A stretch of 64,000 nt of DNA from Branchiostoma floridae (taxonomy: Eukaryota > Chordata > Leptocardii > Amphioxiformes > Branchiostomatidae), in contig NC_049984.1 in NCBI RefSeq assembly GCF_000003815.2, positions 4,404,927 to 4,468,926 of the forward strand. The letters are read 5' to 3'. The notes under the pieces are model-generated. The model did not search any database. It was not told where the DNA came from and saw only the letters and a list, made by a program, of their open reading frames with translations. Below are positions 10,740 to 23,224 of the stretch, piece by piece; the stretch's first letter is position 1, and every line of letters begins with the position of its first letter. The translations under genes were made by a program, and so were the position numbers.

Positions 10740-13700
10740 AGCTAGTAATCTCCCTAAAATTTCCCCCGGGAAAACAAGCATGGGTACTGAAAAATCCACT
10801 CATTTTCAATTAAAATAACTTTCACCGTAGAAGGTGAAAGGAGGTTTTGGCAGTGCTTTTAAGTTCCTCGTTTGAAACAATTCAGAATCTACTAGACAGT
10901 ACTAATCAATTGAACTTGGCGCACATTCCCGGTGTCAGGATTTTGCAGTGGTCACAGTCAATAAAGCCACTGCAAAAATTTCATGCTTTACGGTAGCCAG
11001 GCCAAGTTTTAAACCTACAATATACAACCACATTGCATGCTTGAATACCTAAGGCTAATAGATTTTCCATAAACAAAACTCAGTAAAGAGTCTTAAGACA
11101 CGTCTTTGAAAAGAAGATACAGCGTGAAGGTAAATTGGATAGACTCTCATCTTCTACAGTCATAAAAAGCTGAAGGACACACAAGTTCATTGCCTTCTAA
11201 ACCAAGTTCAATGAACCACCTTGAAGTTCCAAAGTTTGCCTTCCCTATAGATAGCTACAATCAGTGCTCGAAATACCCACTTGCACACTTGCAAGCGCAA
11301 CCACATTTTGCTTGGCTCAACTTAATTTTAAACCCAGGTAGCGCAGTGCGCAATTTTGCTGTTGGAATACCACTTTTCCACCACCAAGGTGCATAGGCTT
11401 TTGTATATATTTCTTGATAAGGTAAAACATATTGTAGTTACATGTAACTGGAAGAAAAGATAATGGATAAGTAGCTGATTTAGTAGTAGTATTCAGTATA
11501 TGATTTGAAGAAAATAATAACTTGGAAATGGAGCGACCTGCAATGTCAATGGCGCAGCCTGGATTTTGACTCAGGTTAACGTCTAGGCAACCTGGCTGAA
11601 AAAAGGATTTCGTGCACTGACAATTCAAGGCTAAAGAGATGCTTTAAGTCATGACAAGTTTCTTAGCCAATCAAAATTCAGGCTTCTGGCTTTCTCCAAA
11701 ACAAAAGACACCTTTTTTTCCAGACCGTAACAGAAGATACAACAATTACCCATGACAAAGTACTTGCTGGAGGTAGTTTTACCATCGGGACAAACTCATC
11801 TCCATTTAGGGTCTCCGGGTTTAATCAATCTTTCCGTCGTACTCAGAAAGCAAACTCGGCAGTGAAGACTGCACTTCGCTACATCCTACACATGCCCCAT
11901 TAGTTTTAGAGGCATGCATCATCCATATATACAATAGAACCACTGCTGCCTTCTTTCTCTGACTCTCTTTCAAAATGGATGCAAAAGTTCTGGTTCAGTT
12001 CAATCTCATTAAAGACAAACACGTGTGCATTAAGCGACCGACTCGTTTGCGCGAACAAAAGGAGCGATGCAGATCATTAGAGACATTACTTTAGCGGTTT
12101 TGAAAGACAGCATCAAAAACAGGCGATCTAGAAAGAAAGGGAACCCATTTGGTCCTTCAGTGGGGTCTCTCTTCCAATCCATCATCTATGCACTTAACCA
12201 GGAGGGAAGGGTTTACCATTGCCAGATGGTTTGTGACTTATCACCCTGCTGGGCCCATTGCTCAAGTGCAGAAGAAGAACAAAAGATTTGTGGGTGATCT
12301 TTTGACAAAGGCGTTAAGCAGGTTTAGCGCACAGGGTGTTGAAAATGTATCTTCAGGGTTTTCAACACTCTGTGCATACATTACATGTAATATGCAAGTT
12401 TGTGCACCCAAAAATTGGAGCTGTACACCTAATTTTCGACTGTGAGTGCACCAAACGTATCTGTGTAGGGTTGCTCACCTATTTATTTCGTGGAATAATT
12501 GATATAAAAGGTGACGATCACCTTTTTAAGATGATTTAACATGCTTGAGGAGTGGCTCTCGCAAGCACGGGACCTCCATTTTATGTCCTACCTGAGTAAC
12601 CAAAGCTAGGTACTCATTTGAGGGAGGCAGGGAAAGTTGTTGCTCACCTAAAAGTACAATGCTAGTATACACCATATGATCTTGACTAGGGGTGGGTACT
12701 GCCGTACCGGTACAGAAAATTCAGATCCAGGTCCGGTTGTTCAGGTCCAGAGGATGTAAAAACTAGTGAATGGGTGATTCTCAAAAAAAGTTGACTTGTC
12801 TGTATAGCTGGGAGGCAGGTAGGAATAGCAACCTATGATGACCTCCAATTGTTGCATGCCGGGGTGCATAAACTTGCATAAAATATATTGACATGTTTTC
12901 AGGGCTTGAAATACTCTGTGCTTGCAATCTTCACATAGCTGTGTCTTAACTAAAACAGTTCACTTGTCTGTGCTGTGTGTTACTTGTATACAGCTGGAAG
13001 GCAGGTACATGTGTAGGAGTAGCGACCTACGCTGACCTCTACTGTCACCCACTGTCCTCCCGGCTAGCACAGTTTGCTCTGTTACTGTTATTGGTTTCCC
13101 CAGTGGGTCAATTACCTGCGAGTGCATTACCGAAATGTGCTCGGCCCGGTTTATCCGCAAAGACTCCCGGCAATAAAGCTAACAGACCGTAGCACAAAGG
13201 GCTAAAGGATGGACTTTTAATGTAATGATGTACTCAGTAGGCTGTAGTGGATGGGTCTTCACATCTGTAAAGATGCGTCTCTGTCTCTACCACATTTGTC
13301 AGCCCTTTCTCTATCCCTCCATAAAAAGGACCTCGTTTGGAACTATAATAGACCACGAGAATGTTGCAGAAGAAAATAGAATAGCTGCAATTCTGCTAGT
13401 CTTTTTGATGTCACGTCAGGTAAGCATGATGACAGCGTGAATGTTGCTATATTAACTTCGTGCTGATGGCTCATTTGGGAACAGCAAGCCACGGGACTTA
13501 CATTGTATGTCGCTGAAAATAACCATCATGATTTGAACAAATAGTTATTAGATCACACGGATTCAATTTCTTGATCATTCGACTGGCAAAAAGGTTAATG
13601 GAGGAAAATATATAAATATACATTTAATTGTATTTAGAGTCATCTGTAAGTAATATGGTCTATATTTGGGAGCATTACATTTAGGAATTTTTATTGCACT

Positions 13701-13940
13701 TTCATATTCCTCAATAAAAATGTATTTACTGCCCTAATTCCACTTTTAAGACATGTTATGCATTCATTACTTCACTAACTGTTTCTAACTTAAATTGACT
13801 GAAAAAGTTTTACATATATTTGTAATGTATTTAAAGGTTTCTTTTCAAATTCTAACTCTTCTCACAAATTTCTTTTCAAATTCTAATTTTTCCAAAATAA
13901 TTCAATCATCATCGTTTTAATCGAGAAAACATCAAATATC
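10740..13940. other. gene-free stretch with repeat fragments
   Basis: No supported exon. It holds fragments that begin with a GCTCGAAATAC-like end (near 11262 and 12902), similar to the end of the MITE at 24904. A short hairpin of ACAGGGTGTTGAAAA and its inverse spans about 12331-12376. A GCTGG(G/A)AGGCAGGTA block occurs twice, near 12808 and 12992, marking an old local duplication. Confidence 0.5.
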
Positions 13941-13944
13941 ATGT

Positions 13945-14260
13945 TACATTTGATCTTACTTATTTCTAGCATTAAGTGCATCAACTTCAGCTGCTGATAA
14001 TTTTATCCCTCCACCATCATCTGATTCTTCCCATGCTGCTTTAGCTTACCAGCACATTTATTCAGTGACACTAAAATAAAACCTGTATTATATTGCGGTC
14101 AATTTACATTTGATTTTATTCATTTTCAGCATTAAAGTAATCTTTAGCCGCTGCTGATTTTATCCCTCCACCATCATCATCTCATTGCCCTACCTAACCA
14201 GCACTTTTATTCAGTGACACCAAAATAAAACCTGTGTATATTAATAGCCAATTACTACAC
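13945..14260. repeat. two-copy tandem repeat, about 155 bp
   Basis: Two adjacent copies (about 13945-14105 and 14106-14260) share TTTTATCCCTCCACCATCATC, CCAGCAC and TATTCAGTGACAC(T/C)AAAATAAAACCTGT in shorter blocks. A further short duplication follows at 14437-14500 and 14561-14620 (GCTGGATGAAAAAAGAGAAG). Confidence 0.75.
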
Positions 14261-14624
14261 CCTTCTAGCCATTGAGAGTGAGCAACTCTTTCCCAGATAT
14301 TGTCTTGCCAAAGGTCAGTAGGCAAGTCTCTCCTTTAACAATCCGAGTGGGAGTTTATACGACCTTCTTTTAGCACTGCTGACACTTCAGCAATAAACTT
14401 CACCCCCATATTTCGGTGTAGTTTCCAAGCAGACGCGTCTGCTGGATGAAAAAAGAGAAGAATTTGGCCAAATAGAGACAGATAAGTTGCCATGGGACTT
14501 ATTTGATTATTATTCAATCTGTCTATTATTCAATCTATCTATCCAGCAATCATGTATAAGCTGGATGAAAAAAGAGAAGAATTTGGCCAAATAGGGACAA
14601 GTTAGTTGCCATGGGATTGCAGTC

Positions 14625-15278
14625 TATAGCTATCCAGTGGTCAGTTCACCCCTGGGCCAATTAACTCCTACTAGGCTTTCATTCCTAACTTGGCCAAAGT
14701 CCCCTATGACTATTGGTAGATATTACTAAAAGTTTTTTTGCAGAGACTAATTTTGGCACAGAAGCACAATTTCAAAAGTCGTACTAAGGAGCTCGATCGA
14801 TTGAGTTGGGAAGATTGCCAGGCTTTGGATAATCATTTCAGTTTAGACATCATAAATAGCAACATTATTGTTCACGGATCATGGATCTATGGGTAATACA
14901 TTTGTAGTGTATTAATTTCAATTAATGCTTTGATATGGAAAAATGGAAACTGACAAGAATAATTTTCCTTCAATGAATCAAGTAATTAACTTCATTAAGT
15001 ATATCATGTATTTATGATTCATGTACAGAGTTCTAACTTATAGATTCAGCATTGCAATGTGTGTGTTTCAGTAAATAGAAAGTTACAAAATGCACAAGAT
15101 TATTTCATGTTCTATCAAGACATGACATGATATGTTTTGATTTCAAATTTATCCCGATAACATCCATAGGCTTCTTGATAAAAAAATTAAGGATACCTCT
15201 TTTAACTGAGTCTTCTACTTTTAATCATTACGATATCAACATGTCTTAATTTCCTGACCCTAACTGTATGTTAGGACG
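14625..15278. other. gene-free stretch
   Basis: AT-rich sequence without a recognised exon or repeat. Confidence 0.4.
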
Positions 15279-15280
15279 TT

Positions 15281-15515
15281 TAACACTAGCTCACCTTTAT
15301 TCGCGGGGTACCCTACATTGTATATCCGTTGTATGTAGAAAAAGGGTATTTAGGGTTGTTAAAGTAAGTCGATGGACAGTGGTTTCAAATTGCAATTTTT
15401 TTCAAAACAGCACAGTTTGAAACCACCGTCTATCAACTTGATATCCCTACAATACTCTCGATTCAAATATGGCAGATACGGGTTACCCTGCAAATAAAGC
15501 TGCGAATTAGCATTA
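15281..15515. mobile_element. MITE, TA-flanked, about 235 bp (diverged copy)
   Basis: Left end TAACACTAGCTCACCTTTAT with CGGGGTA inside, internal self-complementary GGTTTCAAA / TTTGAAACC halves, and a diverged right end with GGTTACCCTGCAAATAAAG. Same family as 39326-39573 and 48307-48542. TA at the borders suggests a Tc1/mariner-type transposase, by analogy. Confidence 0.65.
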
Positions 15516-15804
15516 AGTGACAAATACATCCCAAATTTCAAAAGTATACCAACAAATCTAGTATCCCCGAAACCCCCACTCACACCCTCTGTTGTTCCGG
15601 CACATTGCACATGGATACAAAAGGTTACGGTTGACCCCGCGACCCCCAGCACAGATGTTTCACTTTCAATCTGCTATTCCCCGGCTTCTTTTATAGCGCA
15701 GGAGACACTATCATAAAAGAGCACCTGGTACTGGTACTCCTCCAAAACAGTTTAACATCAAACTCAAACGGCCATGAATTGGTTGATGAATGATCGCACT
15801 CCAT

Positions 15805-16420
15805 TAATATTTCACGATCGCGATATGATCCGATTTTTTCTCATGATTCTGAAATGACTGTGGATGTTATGATTACATAATACATGTTTATTGTAAGTTC
15901 TTGCCCAAAGTAATACCAACAAATCCAGCGTCCCCCAAAGCGTCCTACATTAATATTTCGCGATTGCGATATGATCCGATTTTTTTCTCATGATTCTGGA
16001 ATAACTACATGGATGTTATGATTATATAAGAATGTATTATCACCAATCTTACAATGTTTGGAATTTAATATTTCACGATCCGGATATGATCCGATTTTTC
16101 CTCATGATTCTGGAATAACTACATGGATGTTATGATTATATGAGAATGTATTATCACCAATCTTCCAATGTTTGGAATTTAATATTTCACGATCTCAATA
16201 TGATCCCATTTTTTCTCATGATTCTGGAATGACTACATGGATGTTATGATTATATTATATAAGAGTGTATTATCACCAATCTTCCAATGTTTGGAATTTA
16301 ATTTTTCACGATCCTGATATGATCCGATTTTTTCCTCATGATTCTAGAATGACTACATGGATGTTATGATTATATTATATAATAACGTATTATTATTACC
16401 AATCTTACAATGTTTGGAAG
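15805..16420. repeat. tandem repeat, period about 118 bp
   Basis: Five copies begin near 15811, 15954, 16071, 16190 and 16306. Each carries TTTCACGATC-like, ATATGATCCGATTTTT, CTCATGATTCTG and CATGGATGTTATGATTATAT words. The first interval is longer because of an insertion. Confidence 0.85.
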
Positions 16421-16429
16421 ACATGTTAT

Positions 16430-17640
16430 GATAGCATGGTTGCATAACAATGTATACATTGCAGGTGTTACATAAAATGCTATTTTCGGTAGATGGAAAT
16501 CTGCCCAGTGTTAGGGTTATAAAAATATCACCTTACTTTCAGTGACATTTGCTTTTCTCTCTGACCCACGAGGATTTATCTGACAAACGTACTTACACTG
16601 TAACAAGGTGACATACAGAGATATTGCAAAGAGTACAATTACTTAGTATATAAGGTTCACGTTAGGGAGAAACCAAAGTGTTTTGGGGTGGGTACAAAAT
16701 CATTCTTTTTAAATATCCTGACGTTTCTGAAAACATAATTTTCAAATGACTGTTGGCAGAAAAACATGACTGACGAAAAAGCAACTCTACACAAACTGTT
16801 GCTCTAAAAAGAAGAAAAAAAATTGTACACCACCCCCACCTGATTTATTTTGGTCCATTCCACAAAATTTGCATACAAAATAAATGACATGGATTTATTG
16901 CAAATGTAAATAACATGGGCAGGGATTAGCTGCCACTGGAATCTGAGATAAAGAGATTAACTTTGAGTCATTTAATAGTACTTTCCAAAACATGACATGC
17001 TCTTTAGAATCATATCATCTTTCATCTGACAATATAACATGCTATTGGCAAAACGAATGGGTTTTCAATCATATATGTTTTTCTAAAAAATAATGTTTAT
17101 TCCAACGTATGGATGACATCTGCATGTGCAGCAATTTTCATCCATATTTTAAAAAAAAGTTGTTTTCGACCATATTGCGAATCATACCACATGTAATTGA
17201 AATATGCAAGATTAACATGTCCAATATGAGGCGAGAATTAAAAAAAAATAGGAAAACAAATACTAATATGTTGTAGACTACCAAAGTCAATCTTAAAGTA
17301 AAAGAAGAAGATGTGAAAGAGCAAATATGAAGAATCTACTGTTCGGACGCCATGTTTTGTGTCTTCAGTCATTTGGTCAGCCTTCCTGTCCACTTAAATT
17401 TCACAATGAAGGCAACATTTTTTGCCAAAAACTCTTTTCTTCATTTGCCCGCTTGCATCAGTTTTGGGATTCCCAGAGGATGTCATCCATATAATCAAAA
17501 TGACATGGCCTACGGGAAAACACAATCATTTTGTAATGCTGTAAGCTCATCCTGCGAATAACATCACTTTCCAATCTGATATCACATCAGCACCAAGGAC
17601 AGGCAAAATGATAACACTTGAAAGTTGGGATGTGTTTTTT
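16430..17640. other. gene-free stretch
   Basis: AT-rich, no exon recognised. GGATGACATC-like words near 17110 and GAGGATGTCATCCAT near 17476 resemble the arms of the element at 17652-18181 and may be related fragments. Confidence 0.4.
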
Positions 17641-17651
17641 AAATCACCATT

Positions 17652-18181
17652 AGGCCACAGCAAGTAAATTTTATGGATGACATCCTCTGCAGACTGCAAA
17701 AATAGTGAGATAGGGCGAAAAAAAAACAAGATGGGTAAAAAAAAACAAGATGGCTAAATTTTCAAAATAGACACCATGAATGTTGTAAGAAGAGTTAAAG
17801 TGACAAAACATGGTAGTACTGACCACAAATCATTCATTCCTGTATTAAAGAAGTGAACTAGCGTAGTAAAAGTGACACTAGTGTGGTAGACTGGTATCAC
17901 TTACCAAGTTGGCAACTTCACCTATGACTTCCATAGTGGTGCCAATTTTCCAACTATCCAGCTGGTTTCACTTCTATAACTACAATCATGGCTACCTCGC
18001 TAATGTCACTTCTGCAAGTACAATCATTAGGCTCCAACACAACATGCTTTCCCATTTTTGTACTTTCTTGTCATGTTGACCATCTCCAAAGCAGAAAAGA
18101 AAATCTTGTTTTTTTTTCTGAAATCAGGCAAAAATCAATGAGCGCGCGGATGTCATCCATAAAATTTACTTGCTGTGGCCT
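17652..18181. mobile_element. 530-bp element with exact 34-bp inverted ends
   Basis: The arm 17652-17685 is an exact reverse complement of 18148-18181. The 462-bp interior has no coding capacity. Perfect arms suggest a recent insertion or strong constraint. I could not find a clean target duplication, so the true ends may lie a few bases outside. Confidence 0.7.
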
Positions 18182-18189
18182 TCTGGAAA

Positions 18190-20810
18190 TGTGGGGTTTG
18201 TTAAACGGTTAGTTATTCTCAAAATTGCTGTGTGGTACCTATGTTGTGCCCTTAGAAAGGTTTTACTCACTATGTATTAGAGTTCTTCTAGTGGCAAGTT
18301 GGTTCAGTGTGACATTACAAGCTGCCCCCCTGATAATGTGCCTGCAAAGCTGGTATGTTAAGCTGAAAAGCGGTCTCAGCAGTTGACCAGTTCAGACCCA
18401 AGAAAGTTAAATGCCATCAAATAACTTCATTTTTTTTACCTGTACTCCAAATGTCCTTTATGTAACTTGTTTTCCTGCTTTGACACAATCTTACATAACA
18501 CAAGCCTATTATAACCTGCACTTTACAATGCAACAAAGCAGTCTTTGATGTTACAATCATTTACTGAACCTATCACATGCTCTTTTCATCCACTCTTTCC
18601 ATCCCAATTGAGAATAGACGTCACAGACGTTTGTACTTCTAACTACATCCTGATATCAAGGATGTTACATATAATGTCCTTGATGATATACATGTATGTT
18701 CAAGAGTTGATTATATTACAAAATACTAGAGTTCGGTGACCTCATACCTCTCTCTATGAAATATTTAGAGCTTTTGTAGATGTCAGATAAATATCAGACT
18801 TTATCTGAATAAATCTCAAATGTATTTTACATCTTTAACATGATTCTCAATCTGCAATTTGACAACAAGTACAATAGTTTAATTTGTAGACTAACTGTGA
18901 TGATTAGTGTTAACAGGCTATACACATTTCAGGAAGGACCTTAATTTTCTTCCTGAATTGTGCATAGCTACATGTATTTCCTGCAGCTGCCTATGTAAGT
19001 TTGTTTTTTGTGAAATAAAATAGATAAAGTCCTGAACCATAAAGATAACACTTAGTGAATGACTAGTAGTAACAGGTACAAGAAACAGCCGCGAGATCGA
19101 TACAAGCACTAGTATTAGTAGTAATGAAATTCTACTACAAATTGTAAATAAGGACCATTTTCACAACTGTGCTACAGTATCATCAAATAAATGTATGAAT
19201 GCCGAGAACATTTCACTTTGATGGCACCGAGTAGTTGTTATCCTCAATACGTTTTGCTCTCAAGTACTTTAATGTACCTGTACTTCAGATTATAGATGTT
19301 GTTTTCATGTATACAGATTGATTCGCACACCAGAAATGTACATAATAACAGATTTGACAAAACATAATAAGAGCCCCAACTGAAAGCACTTACTCTCAAA
19401 GCCACATAAAAAACTATTCTTGTCGTTCATGAGATATGGCTCTGACGTCCGTAGACATTTTACACAAGGCCAAATGACGTAAATGTGATTGCCAAGATGC
19501 TTTGCCTCATTTCTCACCATGTAATAATCTTCCGAAATGGGTTCTAAATCTCTTTCTTATGACTCTCAGGTCAGTTAATGTCGGATGAAAACACACATCG
19601 GAGGAGAGAGTGCTTTCCATACCATGCCGAGAGTTGGGAGGAATTGTTGATGAAGGCTGGTAAAATGATTTTTAAAACTTGCCAGGTTTCTTAACATAAT
19701 TGTACAAGTGATCATTAATGACTTCTGACCTCCGAACTCACTTCTACATAAACTCTCCTACCTAGTGTATATAGTGGTGTATGTCACTCAAAACATCAGG
19801 AAGTAAATCTCTGTTTTTTATCTTTTTATCCAGTAGCAGAGATTGAATTGTACTAATGAATATTGTTTACCTGGATGTCTCACTCATAAATGTAACTAGG
19901 ATTATGTTTGAAAGTTTCATTGATGCCATCCTACGATGTTAAGAAATTTGACTCACAGAACAAAAAATTCAAATATTCGGCTTAAAATGCTGTGAACGTA
20001 ATCTTTCTATCTTACCTGGAACACAGATGAAGTCCCACAAGGCTACCTCAGCAAGGAGGTGGTTAGAGTGCTCAATCCAATTCAAACTTTAATTTACAAA
20101 CATTTGCAAAAACATTGCCAGTCCTCCTAGTTTAGATAAATGATCCGTAAGATGGGATTTTCTTAAAGATTGTTCTTGTCCACGGGAACTAAATATTTCC
20201 TCTTAAAAAGTCACTTGAGACCAATTATACAATTTTAACCATTTATCACCAAAAAATGAGACTAACTTTCCGTCAACTGACTACTATAAAAAAAAAAAAC
20301 AGCCAAATATATGAGTAGGCACAACACAGCCAACAAATCTTCATATACAATGTTCAAATTAAGTTCCAACTTGTATGCAAGTTTATTTTTGGTACATCGT
20401 AGTTGTAAAAAAAGATTAAAGAAGATTTCTGACTTGTAAGTTATGACTTCAATTTCATCCTGTATAATTTACTCAACTACTACTATACTACTATCATAAG
20501 TTTTACTGTATTGAGTTGTAGCATCAACAGTTTCCACTGTATTCTTTTGTTCTGCTTAAGATCATTTGTGAAGTGTAAAACTTACACAAACTTATGCATT
20601 TACTGTAATTATATCAGAAAACAAATTGCAATGGACGAAATTATGACCAAATACCTAACTGTGACAAATTCTATAATTGTAAATCTACGTCTGATAATTA
20701 TTATAAATACAAACAGTTGGCAGCAAGGGCTGCAAGGCTGATCGTCTGTAGTCATGCATCCGTGTGCACATTGCATTATGGGACTGCACTACGATAGGCC
20801 TGCACAACTG
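18190..20810. other. gene-free stretch
   Basis: No supported exon. A GAGTTCGGTGACCTCATACC block near 18730 is shared with the intronic repeat at 41296. Confidence 0.4.
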
Positions 20811-20814
20811 AATT

Positions 20815-21105
20815 TATCAAGTCAGATCCAAACACAAAAGTAATTACTTTTGTCTAATAAGACAAGTCGACGTAATCATCATCGCTCTTGGACATTCCCT
20901 TTCTCTCTCTCCCTCTCTCTCTCCTGTTGCGAGGTTTAATCTTTTGTCAGATTAACTGGATTTATCAAGTCAGATTACCATGTTTCATGTGTGGTTTTTT
21001 TAGCTGTTTAATGCTGCCTGTATCAGTAGACAGAAGTAATTACTTTTGTCTTAATAAGACACGTAGACACAATCCTGATCTCTCTCTCTCTCCTGTTGCT
21101 TGACT
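20815..21105. repeat. two-copy repeat, about 140-bp spacing
   Basis: TTTATCAAGTCAGAT, AGTAATTACTTTTGTCT and AATAAGACA..GTAGAC words occur in the same order at about 20813-20935 and 20950-21105. Each copy ends in a TCTCTC run followed by CCTGTTGC. Confidence 0.75.
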
Positions 21106-21453
21106 TCTCCTCTGTCTCGTCGATGGCAATCTTCACTCCCGCCATGATGGATGTTCCTGTCCACTTCTACTCACTACGGCAGCATTACCGGGATTAGTTC
21201 CGCCTCTATCTACCCTTGTACCCTTTTAACTTTCTTCATCCTCCCTTGTCAACATGACTTTTGGTTTTACGTATTACCCGCTCTTGTGTTGGGCTCATAA
21301 GTTTGGACAGTAACTAATGACGGAGAAAATGTCCTCGGGCTCTTGTCTTTCGTTAGTCTTAACCCTTTTTGTGCCGAGGGAGTCATTTGGTGTTGAATCA
21401 GTATTAGTTTGAGTGTTAGGCAGCAGAGAATTTGTATATAACACAATACGCCA

Positions 21454-21645
21454 AAAAGCAGTTACTCAAGCAACTGGATATGATTTGGGAAACGGTCAGA
21501 CGTTTCAGACAACCATCCGACGTCTTTCGTCAGTGACACTAGAGAAACGTCTGACCATTTCCAAAATCATATCCAGTTGCTTGAGTAACAGTTACTGCTT
21601 TTGGGGTATCTTATTACCTGGATGTATAACCTTCCTCGACGTATA
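21454..21645 (+). repeat. foldback copy of the dispersed CCAGTTGC repeat
   Basis: The left arm (about 21454-21511) is a near-exact inverse of the right arm (about 21541-21603), centred on a TCAGTGACACT block. The right half continues into ACCTGGATGTATAACCTTC. This is the fullest of the four copies in the window. Confidence 0.8.
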
Positions 21646-21650
21646 GAACC

Positions 21651-21945
21651 CGGTGCAATGGTCAAGTGGCTAGAGTGTTCGCCTTGCCTTCGGTAGGTCG
21701 TGAGTTCGATCCCCGGCCAAGTCATACCAAAGACTTTAAAAATGGTACATGCTGCTTTCTCTGCTTAGCACTCAGCATTTGGGAAAGAGTATGGAAGTTG
21801 AACACACACCACTACCAGTGGACTAGCCCCCTGCTGTAGTGATTGCACAAAGTTGTGTGGCCCAAGGGCTACTGAAACGGAGATGGGCGCCGCCCTATGC
21901 GTCATCAGGTGCGGGAGGGAACTTTGAATTTGACTTTGACTTGAC
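21651..21945 (+). repeat. tRNA-derived SINE
   Basis: The tRNA-like head has an A box (ATGGTCAAGTGGCTAGAG) and a B box (GAGTTCGATCC). A middle region with GCTTAGCACTCAGCATTTG follows, then a tail GAATTTGACTTTGACTTGAC. The second copy at 3565-3812 lies in the opposite orientation. The head does not fold as a full tRNA. No intact target duplication was resolved. Confidence 0.75.
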
Positions 21946-21949
21946 GTAT

Positions 21950-23210
21950 ATACATGTAACACAATCTTTAACCCACTTTATGTTTACTTTCATAGAATTC
22001 TATCCCTTTCTTCCTTTTCTTCTCCAGTCCAGACAAAAAAGGTTGATGGCCAGACGGCTGTCAGTGTCGCCATGGTTACTGGGTAAGTAGCAAACACCCT
22101 CTGGTATTCGATTACATTATGTATATATAGCAAGTGGTAGGACAGAGCTGGATGGGCTGGTCACTAACTACACAACCGATGCTAAACCGTATAGTGAGTA
22201 AGAGATTGATTGAATGCGTGTAGATGAATGAGTTTGAGCAAGAAGAAACAGAACAATAATTTGCTAGGCTAGGTCATGTGAACGTAAAAGTCAGCATTAT
22301 TATTCGATTACAAATGTTACGTTTCTAGTAAACCTTGGTTAACTGAACTGATATAGATGGACCAAGTTGAACTTGAAGTTACATAAACCTAAAGCAAGCC
22401 AGGAATAAAAGGAAATCTTTGAACTGTAAATGTAATTCATGAAAACATTCTTAGCTGTCATATTAGTTGGAAATAATAGCCTAGCCTACTTATTGGCCTG
22501 GTTTGTTACTTCAATATACAAGCCTGAAGATAAGAAAGCCTGTTACAAAGCAGGGCTCGAAATTCATTTTTGGGATTAGGTGCACTGGTGCACCCAGCTT
22601 AAAAAATTGGGTGCACCAAAAAAAATTTGAGTAAATGTAAGTAGAAATTGTCAGAAAAACCTAATAACAATACTTAATTACATGCTATCAAATTCTTAAA
22701 CAAGTACCATGGCAGATATCTTTATCATCTTTCTAACACCCAGATGTTAAGAATATGATGTAGACTAGTATACTCTAGACTAGACTAGTATCTTCACATA
22801 CATAAAGCCAAGATAATATTTGGGTGCAGTTGCATTTTGTTTCATTAGAATATTAGAATTACAAATAAAGAACAGCATCTTCCATGTCTTAAATTCTTGT
22901 CAGAAATTTAGTTATACATTTTTTAGCTGATAATATACTATCATGATTAACTATGATATCATAGCACTTTGTTTCATTAAAATTATATATCAGTAAACAG
23001 AAGTATCTTGTTCAATTAGAATTTTGTAAATAAACAGAAGAATCTTATGTGCATAACCACTTTATGTGAAATCGAATCATAACTGAAAATTTATTGATGT
23101 ACTACACATTAATATTTAAATCAAATCAAATATCATACTTTTACTGCCACATGTACATTATATGATATTAACAAGATATAAAATGATTTAGCCATAAAAG
23201 ATTACAAGAA
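21950..23210. other. gene-free stretch with repeat pieces
   Basis: 22010-22180 matches, in order, 38600-38760 inside the UBE2Q-like gene (GGTTACTGG then GTAGCA, then AGCAAGTGG(T/C)AGGACA), so it is a dispersed repeat although it looks like an exon. A CAGGGCTCGAAATTC end with GGTGCACTGGTGCACCCAG lies at 22551-22600. Confidence 0.5.
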
Positions 23211-23224
23211 AGTTGACTTGACAA

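Noticed and set aside
10054-10799. Long open frames on both strands
   Set aside because: They run through 323 N bases and have no real coding content.
21651-21725. Functional tRNA gene
   Set aside because: tRNA-like head of a SINE; a long non-tRNA body follows and a second copy exists at 3565-3812.
22010-22087. Perfect-looking exon (TTCTCCAG ... GGGTAAGT)
   Set aside because: The same sequence with its downstream flank recurs at 38600-38770 in an intron, so it is part of a dispersed repeat.
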